This document shows, piece after piece, positions 7,902-15,630 of a DNA stretch of 20,911 bases; within the stretch, counting starts at the first letter, position 1, and each line of letters starts with the position of its first letter. The notes beneath the pieces are model-generated. The model worked only from the letters and a program-made list of their open reading frames with translations, did not search any database and was not told the DNA's origin. Position numbers and translations under genes: made by a program. The stretch spans positions 1 through 20,911 of the forward strand of contig CAJUJY010000060.1 of NCBI GenBank assembly GCA_910586555.1, written 5' to 3'. The stretch is from an uncultured Lachnospiraceae bacterium (GTDB lineage Bacteria > Bacillota > Clostridia > Lachnospirales > Lachnospiraceae).

Positions 7902-9443
7902 TTATAAGTCCTGCCCTGCTGCTTTTGCAATATTCCCGCCTTTTGAACCAGGCAGGTTATAACATATTACTGGTGTTCCTGTCTGTATTACTTCATATAT
8001 CCTTTTAGCAGCTTCTGGCGGAAGGTTTACACAGCCATGTGAACCGCTTGTCTTATAAAGTTCCCCGCCAAATGAACTTCTCCACCCGGCATCATGCAGG
8101 CCTATATTTTTATTAAATGGCATCCAGTAACTTACAGGAGTAGAATAATTCTCCCCGTTAAGTGTAGCATCACGCTGTTTGTATGTAATGCCATATACCC
8201 CCGCTGGTGTATCAAAACCGCGTGCGCTGTTGCCTGTAACACAATCTGTTTCAAGCACCATTTCACCATCTTTATATAAAATAACATGCTGTGCTGTAAG
8301 GTTTACTTCTACATAAGTATCACCATAATCACGATTGCCATACTGGTCAGCAGTCTGGTAATAACAAGGTGTCCTCTTTCCCTTTTTACCTTTTTTAATT
8401 AACTTTTTAAGTTCTTTTATCTCCTGTGGTGTATTTGTCCACCAGCCATAGTCCCCCTCTGCTATTGTAATAGTCTGTCCATAGCTTGTTTTAAACTTGC
8501 GTGGACGGAAAATTGTGTCATATTTTTTCCTGATGGAAGCAACAAATTCTGATACCTTTTCTTCATCAATCTTTACATTGCCTTTTTTAACAGAAATCCA
8601 TGTATTAATTATATCACCATCAAGTACTTCTGTATTATCCCCAAATTCATAAGTTATATCTGTACTTGTATACTTATTAAGCTTATTAAGCAGTTTAACT
8701 AGTTTTTTATTATCTGAAGTTACTTCAGGCTTTTTATAAAGTCCAAGTTCCTCACAGTCTATCTCAGGACTTAAGCCTTTAACAGCACTTTCTACAGCCT
8801 TTACAACAGCATTTATATCAAGTTCATTGCCTGCTGTTTCTTTTACTATTTTATAGCCCTTGCCTTTTTTATAATCTGAAATATATGCATCCTTTGGTTT
8901 TATTGTATTTTCCTTCTGTGCATTAGTTAATGTTTTAACAGCCGTTCTTATCTTATCAGTGTTACAGCCTATAAATGCTGGCTTTCCTGCATAAACTGCA
9001 CTCTGGTGTATTGGCCACAGCCATTCATTCTGTTTATTCATAATCTCTACAAGTTCATCTGTTGAAGAAACTGTTACTCCAAGTTCCTCACTTGAAAATT
9101 CTTCTTCAAACTCCATACCATCCTTATCTTTTTGTATTATTTTAAGTGAATAAGCAGAAAGGCCTTCTTCAAAATCTTTCACTTCCATCTGCGAAACATC
9201 AGTCCCATATACATTAGTCCCTTTCTGGAAATGCGACTTATAGTATACAACACCTGCAAGATATACTGTAACTGCCACTACCAGGGTAAAAGCAGGTATT
9301 AAAAACCATTTTTTAAAAGACCCTTTCCTGCCTGTCCTTCTGCCTGCTGGAATCCCTCCCATATTAATACCTGGCGGCAAACTGGTACTTTCAATAGTTG
9401 CTGCTTCATTATCTGCTGGATTCTTCTTATTTTTTCTTTTCAT
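7902..9443 (-). CDS. membrane-anchored L,D-transpeptidase (YkuD domain)
   Basis: The product has 513 residues. It cross-links peptidoglycan through 3-3 bonds or attaches molecules to meso-DAP stems, outside the membrane. Seen: a cytoplasmic Lys/Arg-rich N terminus, one membrane segment (about 46-67), a long extracellular region with two repeat-like alpha/beta modules (about 120-320) resembling PG_binding_4, then the YkuD catalytic domain (about 377-495). Catalytic residues are intact: IGLHDA (His450) and SGSHGCVNLP (His469, nucleophile Cys471). The architecture matches Enterococcus faecium Ldtfm-type enzymes. The start at 9443 has only a weak ribosome site (GGGCAGTGGA). It is convergent with the ABC-F gene and divergent from the spermidine-synthase-like gene, so it is a single-gene unit. 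Confidence 0.93.
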   Translation of the reverse strand: MKRKNKKNPADNEAATIESTSLPPGINMGGIPAGRRTGRKGSFKKWFLIPAFTLVVAVTVYLAGVVYYKSHFQKGTNVYGTDVSQMEVKDFEEGLSAYSLKIIQKDKDGMEFEEEFSSEELGVTVSSTDELVEIMNKQNEWLWPIHQSAVYAGKPAFIGCNTDKIRTAVKTLTNAQKENTIKPKDAYISDYKKGKGYKIVKETAGNELDINAVVKAVESAVKGLSPEIDCEELGLYKKPEVTSDNKKLVKLLNKLNKYTSTDITYEFGDNTEVLDGDIINTWISVKKGNVKIDEEKVSEFVASIRKKYDTIFRPRKFKTSYGQTITIAEGDYGWWTNTPQEIKELKKLIKKGKKGKRTPCYYQTADQYGNRDYGDTYVEVNLTAQHVILYKDGEMVLETDCVTGNSARGFDTPAGVYGITYKQRDATLNGENYSTPVSYWMPFNKNIGLHDAGWRSSFGGELYKTSGSHGCVNLPPEAAKRIYEVIQTGTPVICYNLPGSKGGNIAKAAGQDL

Positions 9444-9515
9444 AATTCCACTGCCCTTTATTTTATTATTGCCAGGGGTTATAACAAATAAAAACCATAA
9501 CCCGCCTTATACAAT

Positions 9516-9544
9516 AGTATATTACTTTCCTCGCTGGATATCAA
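9516..9544 (-). promoter_or_regulatory. promoter of the L,D-transpeptidase gene
   Basis: On the minus strand a -35 TTGATA (9539-9544) and -10 TATACT (9516-9521) are 17 bases apart. They sit in the divergent intergenic region about 70 bases from the ATG. Confidence 0.65.
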
Positions 9545-9586
9545 TATTATTTTATTACCATATTTTTAAATTTTTGTTAAACCATA

Positions 9587-9616
9587 TTGTTTTATATATA
9601 GAAAAAGTGATATAAT
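9587..9616 (+). promoter_or_regulatory. promoter of the spermidine-synthase-like gene
   Basis: A -35 TTGTTT (9587-9592) and a perfect -10 TATAAT (9611-9616) are 18 bases apart. The predicted start is about 35 bases before the ATG at 9658. Confidence 0.65.
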
Positions 9617-9657
9617 TATCTAAAAGTTATATTAATATGATTTTTAGAGAGGTGGCA

Positions 9658-11247
9658 ATGAATAATAAACTATTTTTATATCTTACCGGATTTTTTGCTG
9701 GAATGTCTGTTATGGCTGTTGAACTTGCTGCAAGCAGGCTTTTAGCTCCTTATTTCAGTTCTTCACAGATTGTATGGACTATAATTATAGGCACTATAAT
9801 GATTGCAATGGCACTTGGAAATATTTACGGTGGCAAAAGTGCAGATAAAGACCCTGGTCCTGGAAAGCTTTATACAAGAATTTTAATTGCTGCCATATGG
9901 ATTGGTGCAATACCTGTACTTGGAAAATATATTATTTTAGGAATATCAGCACTGCTTATATTAACAGTAGACAGCAATTTCCTGATAATTGCTGCATTTG
10001 CCGCCTGCATGTTAATCTTTGTATTTCCATTATTTTTACTTGGCACTGTTACGCCTTCCCTTGCAAAATATTCTGTAGAGAGCCTTTCTGACAGTGGAAA
10101 AACTGTAGGTACACTAGGTGCATTTAACACTATTGGAAGCATTATAGGTACTTTTGTGCCTACATTTATAACAATACCATCTGTAGGGACAAACATTACA
10201 CTTCTTATATTTTCAGGGATTTTAATTATACTTTGCCTTGTTTATTTTGCAGGCAGCAAATCTTTTAAAAAGAAAACTACTATTTCTGTTATTATATTTG
10301 CTATATGCGTTACAACAGGTTCTTCAGATTCATTTGTATTCTGGAAAAGCGGGCTTGCATATGAAGGGGAATCTGTTTATAACTACCTCCAGGTTAAAGA
10401 ATCAGATAATAATGTTATACTTTCCACAAATGTATTGTTTGGGGTACAGTCTGTCTATATGAAAGATGAAGGGCTTACAGGGATGTACTATGACTATGCA
10501 CTTGCTGCCCCTCTTATGGCAGCAGGCAATGGAAAGAACACTAAAGACTTAGAAGTTTTGGTACTTGGAATGGGTACAGGCACATATGCCCTCCAGTGCA
10601 GGAAGTATTTTGGGGACATAATGGTTGAAGGCGTTGAAATTGATGAAAAAATAACATGGCTTTCAAAAAAATACTTCCATCTGCCAGACAATATAAATGT
10701 AACAACATATGATGGCAGGGCATTTTTAAATGCCATAGATAAAAAATATGATGTTATAATGGTAGATGCATACCAGGATATTACTATACCATTCCAAATG
10801 TCCTCTATAGAATTTTTTACAAGTGTAAAAAACCATCTTAAAGATAATGGCGTAATGGTAGTAAATATGAATATGCATGATGAAAGTGAAGGAAATATAA
10901 ACCAGTATCTTTCAGATACAATTTCTTCTGTATTCAGTGAAGTATATACAGTTAATGTAGGACAGTCCACAAACAGGGAACTTTTCGCTTCATGTAACCC
11001 GGATATACAAAACATATTTAGTGAAAATATAAATATCCTTAAAAATTATGAATTAAAACTTCTGATGTCAGAATTAAAAAACAACATTTCAAAATATAAT
11101 CCAGGAAATTATATACTTACAGACGATAAAGCACCTGTAGAACTTCTTGGCATTAAAGTTATTGATAATCTTATACAAAAAGAAGCCGCTTATTATAAAG
11201 GAATATTAAAAAAAGATGGCATAAAAGGATTGTTAAATTCTTTTTAA
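9658..11247 (+). CDS. fused membrane/spermidine synthase-like methyltransferase-fold protein
   Basis: The product has 529 residues. The N-terminal half (about 5-225) is an MFS-like block of hydrophobic helices with the typical ELAASRLLAPYF start. The C-terminal half is a spermidine-synthase fold: nucleotide-binding GMGTGT (304-309), acidic GVEID (325-329), YDG (Asp352) and VDAYQ (Asp370) where spermidine synthases keep the catalytic Asp. The family is annotated as fused MFS/spermidine synthase; the real substrate is generally unproven. No speA, speD or speB gene is nearby to support polyamine synthesis. An in-frame ATG at 9637 lacks a ribosome site, whereas AGAGG lies 5 bases before the ATG at 9658, so that start is used. 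It is a single-gene unit with its own promoter and terminator. Confidence 0.88.
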   Translation: MNNKLFLYLTGFFAGMSVMAVELAASRLLAPYFSSSQIVWTIIIGTIMIAMALGNIYGGKSADKDPGPGKLYTRILIAAIWIGAIPVLGKYIILGISALLILTVDSNFLIIAAFAACMLIFVFPLFLLGTVTPSLAKYSVESLSDSGKTVGTLGAFNTIGSIIGTFVPTFITIPSVGTNITLLIFSGILIILCLVYFAGSKSFKKKTTISVIIFAICVTTGSSDSFVFWKSGLAYEGESVYNYLQVKESDNNVILSTNVLFGVQSVYMKDEGLTGMYYDYALAAPLMAAGNGKNTKDLEVLVLGMGTGTYALQCRKYFGDIMVEGVEIDEKITWLSKKYFHLPDNINVTTYDGRAFLNAIDKKYDVIMVDAYQDITIPFQMSSIEFFTSVKNHLKDNGVMVVNMNMHDESEGNINQYLSDTISSVFSEVYTVNVGQSTNRELFASCNPDIQNIFSENINILKNYELKLLMSELKNNISKYNPGNYILTDDKAPVELLGIKVIDNLIQKEAAYYKGILKKDGIKGLLNSF

Positions 11248-11338
11248 CCTTATTAAGTAAGTAACAAAAAGAATTGCAAATATCCGCCTGGCTATAAATT
11301 TCTTAAAAATTCTTTTTACATCATCCTGGTACTATACT

Positions 11339-11383
11339 AAAAAATTCCATGTACACAAATATTAACTGTACATGGAATTTTTT
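11339..11383 (+). terminator. strong intrinsic terminator
   Basis: AAAAAATTCCATGTACA (11339-11355) and TGTACATGGAATTTTTT (11367-11383) form a perfect 17-bp stem with an 11-base loop and T-tail. It ends the spermidine-synthase-like gene just before the blaI promoter. Confidence 0.9.
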
Positions 11384-11394
11384 TAAAATATATA

Positions 11395-11423
11395 TTGACA
11401 TTTTGGTTTACTGCTAGTAAACT
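11395..11423 (+). promoter_or_regulatory. promoter with BlaI-type operator of the blaI-M56 operon
   Basis: A consensus -35 TTGACA (11395-11400) is 17 bases from a weak -10 TAAACT (11418-11423). The dyad GTTTACT-GCT-AGTAAAC (11406-11422) covers the spacer and most of the -10. BlaI/MecI repressors bind TACT/AGTA-containing dyads that overlap their own promoters, so autoregulation is the natural reading (inference). A weaker related segment, CTAATAGTGAACTAG, lies just downstream. Confidence 0.7.
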
Positions 11424-11463
11424 AAATATATAGCCGGCTAATAGTGAACTAGAATGAAATTAA

Positions 11464-11496
11464 TGTGAAAAAACAATATATGGGAATTTTTTCACA
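11464..11496 (+). promoter_or_regulatory. hairpin in the blaI leader
   Basis: TGTGAAAAAA (11464-11473) and TTTTTTCACA (11487-11496) are perfect 10-base complements around a 13-base loop, with GCTTTTTT after the right arm. In the roughly 145-base leader this could act as an attenuator or as a second protein-binding dyad. Confidence 0.45.
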
Positions 11497-11575
11497 GCTT
11501 TTTTAAAGTAAAAATTTAAGATTTTGTGCCTGTAGCAATGAGCATACGGGCATTAGAAAGGCATAGGGTATTTTT

Positions 11576-11938
11576 ATGGCAGAATATAAATTAGGTGAAA
11601 TTGAAATGAAATTTGCAGATATTATATGGAGCAATGAACCATTATCTTCCAGTATGCTTGTAAAATTATGTGCAAAGGAGTTAAACTGGAAAAAGTCCAC
11701 AACATACACTATACTGCGCAGGGTATGTGAAAGGGGGCTTTTCCAGAATAATAACAGTATTGTTTCTTCGCTTGTATCAAAAGAAGAGTATTTTTCACAC
11801 CAGAGTGAACAGTTTGTAGAAGATACATTTGAAGGTTCACTGCCAAAGTTTATGGCAGCATTTACAAGGCGTAAAAAATTATCAGAAACGGAAATTGCAG
11901 AATTGCAGAAAATTATTGAAGAGAACAGGGGGGATTAA
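11576..11938 (+). CDS. BlaI/MecI/CopY family transcriptional repressor
   Basis: The product has 120 residues, the usual size. BlaI-family repressors are winged-helix dimers that block their target promoters until cleaved by a partner M56 protease. Seen: an N-terminal winged helix (about 5-75) with the family pattern from ADIIWSN to KKSTTYTILRRVCERGLF, and a C-terminal dimerisation helix region (about 80-118). The ATG at 11576 is preceded by AGGG at 7 bases. The stop is 2 bases before the M56 gene, whose ribosome site lies inside this gene, so translation is probably coupled. The operator-like dyad at the promoter suggests autoregulation. Targets other than the operon itself are unknown, and no beta-lactamase gene is adjacent. 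Confidence 0.93.
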   Translation: MAEYKLGEIEMKFADIIWSNEPLSSSMLVKLCAKELNWKKSTTYTILRRVCERGLFQNNNSIVSSLVSKEEYFSHQSEQFVEDTFEGSLPKFMAAFTRRKKLSETEIAELQKIIEENRGD

Positions 11939-11940
11939 TT

Positions 11941-13608
11941 ATGGCAGGTTTATTCCAGACAGTGTTAAAAATGAGTTTTACTGGAAGCATTGTAATACTT
12001 GTTGTACTTGTTTTAAGGGTTGTTCTTTTTAAAGCCCCTAAAGTGTCCAGTTATATGTTATGGGGTGTTGTTTTATTCAGGCTTTTATGCCCGGTTTCAT
12101 TTTCTACTAATATATCTGTGTTACAGATTACAGAGAAAATTCCAGAGAGAACTGTAAGCATAAGACAGCCGCTTAAAGATACCACCGCCAAAAGCATAAC
12201 GGAACCAGAAAATATAAAACAGGTACAAAATAAAAATAATAACAGCAAATCTTTAAGTGGCAGTACAAATGATAATGCAAGTATTAAAATACCTGGAAGC
12301 AAAGACAGCTACAATATACCCTGGGCTTTTTTAACAGTAATATGGTTTGCAGGAATTATATTTATGCTTGTACATAATGCCTGGCTTTCATTACGCCTGC
12401 ACCGCTGTCTTCTAGCCGCAGTACCAGTTAAAGAATACCAAAATCTTGTAATGCCTGCAAACGGGAATTTAATATCTGGCTTATTAAAAACCAGCCATAG
12501 CTGTATTTACCTGTCAGATTATATAACATCACCTTTTGTATGTGGCATACTTAATCCAAGGATTTACATTCCTTCTTCACTGGCTGCCACTGAGTACAAA
12601 TACATTATACTACATGAACAGGTACATATATACCGTAAAGATTACCTTGTTAAACTGCTTGCATTTGCTGCCCTTGCAATACACTGGTTTAACCCGCTTG
12701 TATGGCTTTTTTTCCACCTTTTTGAAAAAGACATGGAAATGTCATGTGATGAAGCTGTTATAAAAAAAACTGGTACTTCTATACGGGCAGAATATTCTGA
12801 AGCACTTTTAAAACTTGCATCAGGCAAAAAAACTTTTGTAAAAACATTTGCAGCTTTTGGTGAAAATGAAACAAAAAGCCGTATTAAACACATTATGGGT
12901 TATAAAAAACCAGCAAAAATAATAACCAAATCCGCAATAGTTATTCTTATAGCAACATTTATATTTGCAGGGGGTAACCCTCCACAGAAAAATACAGGCA
13001 AAGAAAATATTAATAATTTAAAAAATACTTCCACTAATAATAAAGATAACAATTCTTTAAACCTGGCAGCAGAACCAGATATAGAACCAAAAGCAGGCAT
13101 AAAACCAGAAACAGCTACAAAAATAAAAACTACCAAAGAACCAGAACCCTCTAAAAAACCAACATATTACTGGTGGAGGGAAGCTGGTTTAGATGATAAT
13201 TATACAGATATAATGGATTGTGCTTTTGTACGGGAAATGACAGAAGATTCCCTAATTGTTGACCCGCTTGAATATATTGAAAGTGATGATACAAAACGTA
13301 TAAAAGAACTTGGGCTTAATACTGGATATGACCTTGTTAATGGCTATTATTTTAATAACCCTGACAAAACAACAACAACATGGAAAATAGATGAAAACAC
13401 TGAATTTATATTTCTTGACTGGGGACGTGATTTTACAAATGATAAAAGTGTAATTAAAGTTTATGGCTATATGGCTACATATACAAAAGATAAAGAACTC
13501 TTCCGCAGATATCTTGCTACTTATAAAAATTCCAAACCTGGGATGCCGTTTTTCTTTGAAGTAGAAGACGGAGTTGTAAAAAAACTTGTAGAACGCTTCT
13601 TTGCCTGA
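11941..13608 (+). CDS. M56 family (BlaR1-like) membrane zinc protease/sensor with non-PBP C-terminal domain
   Basis: The product has 555 residues. M56 proteins sense an outside signal and cleave the partner repressor on the inside. Seen: membrane helices at about 14-30, 36-52, 127-147, 236-258 and 331-345; a variable Asn/Ser-rich loop (75-122); and the protease site HEQVH (225-229) followed by EMSCDE (266-271). After the last helix comes a Lys/Pro/Thr linker (345-407). The extracellular domain of about 145 residues (410-555) contains no SxxK, SxN or KTG serine-transpeptidase motifs in the right order, unlike BlaR1/MecR1. It resembles small secreted domains with GYYFNNPDK and DENTEFIFLDW segments, which I cannot name with confidence. 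It is directly coupled to blaI (2-base gap, GGGGGG ribosome site) and followed by a strong terminator. The ligand is unknown. Confidence 0.9.
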   Translation: MAGLFQTVLKMSFTGSIVILVVLVLRVVLFKAPKVSSYMLWGVVLFRLLCPVSFSTNISVLQITEKIPERTVSIRQPLKDTTAKSITEPENIKQVQNKNNNSKSLSGSTNDNASIKIPGSKDSYNIPWAFLTVIWFAGIIFMLVHNAWLSLRLHRCLLAAVPVKEYQNLVMPANGNLISGLLKTSHSCIYLSDYITSPFVCGILNPRIYIPSSLAATEYKYIILHEQVHIYRKDYLVKLLAFAALAIHWFNPLVWLFFHLFEKDMEMSCDEAVIKKTGTSIRAEYSEALLKLASGKKTFVKTFAAFGENETKSRIKHIMGYKKPAKIITKSAIVILIATFIFAGGNPPQKNTGKENINNLKNTSTNNKDNNSLNLAAEPDIEPKAGIKPETATKIKTTKEPEPSKKPTYYWWREAGLDDNYTDIMDCAFVREMTEDSLIVDPLEYIESDDTKRIKELGLNTGYDLVNGYYFNNPDKTTTTWKIDENTEFIFLDWGRDFTNDKSVIKVYGYMATYTKDKELFRRYLATYKNSKPGMPFFFEVEDGVVKKLVERFFA

Positions 13609-13639
13609 TATATAATATTTATAAGATATAATTAAAAAC

Positions 13640-13686
13640 AGAAAACGGAAAAGCATCTATAACATTTATAATCTTTTCCGTTTTCT
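13640..13686 (+). terminator. intrinsic terminator of the blaI-M56 operon
   Basis: AGAAAACGGAAAAG (13640-13653) pairs perfectly with CTTTTCCGTTTTCT (13673-13686), a 14-bp stem with a 19-base loop. Confidence 0.85.
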
Positions 13687-13711
13687 TTAAATACTATTTA
13701 TACCAGGTAAT

Positions 13712-13744
13712 CCCAGTTTAAAAATGCTTAAGAAACTGGGTTTT
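13712..13744 (+). terminator. second hairpin with T-run
   Basis: CCCAGTTT (13712-13719) and AAACTGGG (13733-13740) are followed by TTTT. This may be a back-up terminator. It carries a GGTAATCC...GCTTAAGAA arrangement that recurs at 7808-7833 on the other strand. Confidence 0.45.
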
Positions 13745-13851
13745 ATCTCCTGGCCAGGCTGTAACTTTCCAGGTATTTTAAATTAATTACCTCTGTAAAT
13801 ACCAGGTGCAAATATATCCTCTTGCCAATAACCCTACAGAAAAATAAATAA

Positions 13852-14291
13852 TTATGGCTTCTGGAACTCTTTTACTATTTCCACAACTTCAATATCTCCT
13901 GCCACTAGTATTTCTTTAATCCCAGGGCTGCCATCTGGATTTTCTTTATTCTGCCAGTATATTTCTGCCAGCCTTAAGTTTTCATCTTTATCTGGTGTGG
14001 CATCAAAACATTTTGTTGCATCACCTGTAAATTTACTTCCAGTAATTTTAAATTTTACAACATGGAATGTTTTTCTTTTAAGGCTTATAAAATATTCAGC
14101 CCAGTTTAAAGCCTCCTCTAAAGTAAAAGATACATATTATCATTTACAATCCCTTTTTTATCCATTACCCTTTTATAAACGCCATTATGGTGGTTTTCAT
14201 CAAAAATAATATGCTGTCCTGAATGCACCGGTTGTTCTGTAACAGCATGGTATGCAAAAAAGGGGCTCTGTGAAAAAGTTTCTTTTTCCAT
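13852..14291 (-). pseudogene. frameshifted small gene, possibly DUF2441-like
   Basis: On the minus strand an ATG at 14291 (AAGGAA upstream) opens a frame reading MEKETFSQSPFFAYHAVTEQ and on to VYKRVMDKKGIVNDNMY. It then hits TAG near 14118-14120. From about 14116 the next frame continues smoothly (EEALNWAEYFISLKRKTFHV to EIVKEFQKP) to a stop at 13852-13854. Both halves have protein-like composition and together make about 145 residues. This indicates one gene broken by a small insertion or deletion around 14118-14132 (CTAAAGTAAAAGATA on the plus strand). The pattern YHAVTEQPVHSGQHIIFD recalls DUF2441 proteins of unknown function, from memory only. A sequencing error is a possible alternative. 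Confidence 0.65.
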
Positions 14292-14578
14292 ATTGTTTTA
14301 TTCCTTTCTTCTTACTTTAATATAATGTGTATATTAAATATAGCATTTAAAACTTCTTACATAAACCTTATTTTTCTTTATAAATAAAAATAAGACCTAT
14401 AGCTGAAATAAAATAAAGTGCATGTAAAATACGCTTAATATTTCCATACACTCTATTTTATAGATTAATGTTTTATTTCATGTTTCGCTGGACATAAATA
14501 ATAAAGCCAAAATGCATCAATTACCAGACAATATTTTATGTTTTATTATTAATATTACTCCAGGATATGTATAATTTA
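14292..14578. other. AT-rich intergenic region with a weak hairpin
   Basis: This lies between the AraC-type gene and the broken small gene, both on the minus strand. CTTATTTTT (14367-14375) and AAAAATAAG (14386-14394) form a 9-bp AU-only stem, at most a weak terminator. A TTTATG / TATATT pair 17 bases apart upstream of 14291 may be the promoter of the broken gene. Nothing else is supported. Confidence 0.4.
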
Positions 14579-15445
14579 TTAGATTTTAACTGCCTTTTTC
14601 ACTGGTATCCATATTTCTGTATAATAATTTTCATCTTTTACCCCACCAGGGTAATTAACTGGATTATCATACATTTCTACACAATAACCTGCTGCCACTT
14701 CATATTCTTTTAATGCTGGAAGCCATTCAGAAAATATTTTTGTATTTATGTCCTGTAAAGCTTCTGGCAATGCACCTTTTACCGGAAATACTGCCCATGT
14801 AAATGCAGGAATTGTCTTTACTACAAAACCTTCTGGGATATCTTTTACAGGATTATATATATCAGCTATAAGATATTCAAACTTTTCATTACCCATATCA
14901 GGGTCAATATTAATGCCAAACATGCCGTCTACATATTTAAATCTTCCAGCATCAGAATGTTCCTGCCAGAATAAAGGTACTTCTTCTTTTGCATTGGCAT
15001 AGCCAAATTTTTTAGATGATGCAATAACTGTAAAGCTTTCTTTTCTTGTAATCTTATAATCCATTATATAACCACCTTCCAATGATATAATCAGTTTAAG
15101 CGGGGCAAATGCTTTAAGCATTGTTTTTTCCCTGCGTGCTGCAATAGGTGTTACTCCATGGAAACGTGTAAAAGCCTTTGTAAAACTGCCAGGAGAATCA
15201 TATCCGTATTTCATTGCAAGATCTGTAATTGTAATATTTCCAGAAACCAGCTCTTCCCCTGCAAGGGAAAGCCTGCGGTTACGTATGTATTCTTTAAGCG
15301 GGTAACCGCATAACATACTAAAACCTTTATGGAAATAAAAAGGTGAAATACACACATGCCTTGCAACATCATCTACCGTTATATCCTCTGTTATATTTGC
15401 TTCAATATAACTTACTGCTTCCCCTATAGCCTTTGTCCATTCCAT
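14579..15445 (-). CDS. AraC family regulator with GyrI-like effector domain
   Basis: The product has 288 residues. An N-terminal AraC DNA-binding domain (about 1-105) has two helix-turn-helices: ITVDDVARHVCISPFYFHKGF, then ITDLAMKYGYDSPGSFTKAF followed by HGVTP. A C-terminal GyrI-like/effector-binding domain (about 122-288) begins after MDYKITRKESFTVIASSKK and contains the typical YxVEMY and EIWIPVKK ends. Members act as activators or repressors responding to small amphipathic or cationic compounds (for example Rob/SoxS relatives, BmrR-like domains). Upstream in-frame GTG at 15454 is rejected because AGGAGG lies 8 bases before the ATG at 15445. No efflux pump or other obvious target is adjacent; it stands alone between a broken gene and a lipoprotein gene. 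Confidence 0.92.
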   Translation of the reverse strand: MEWTKAIGEAVSYIEANITEDITVDDVARHVCISPFYFHKGFSMLCGYPLKEYIRNRRLSLAGEELVSGNITITDLAMKYGYDSPGSFTKAFTRFHGVTPIAARREKTMLKAFAPLKLIISLEGGYIMDYKITRKESFTVIASSKKFGYANAKEEVPLFWQEHSDAGRFKYVDGMFGINIDPDMGNEKFEYLIADIYNPVKDIPEGFVVKTIPAFTWAVFPVKGALPEALQDINTKIFSEWLPALKEYEVAAGYCVEMYDNPVNYPGGVKDENYYTEIWIPVKKAVKI

Positions 15446-15630
15446 TTTTAACACCTCCTGCTGTAATTATACCATCATATATTATTTAATTCCCGTTATT
15501 CTTTGTTTTCTTTTGTCCATATATTATAATACCCCCTGTACATAAATGTATTTTATATAAACTATACACTAATGTCCAGAGGGTCTTTTAACATGCAAAT
15601 AATTTAAAAAACTTATAAATATTTTAAATT

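Noticed and set aside
12300..13608. A beta-lactam resistance (bla/mec) locus.
   Set aside because: Only the regulator and M56 protein are present; no beta-lactamase or PBP2a gene is adjacent, and the sensor domain lacks PBP motifs.
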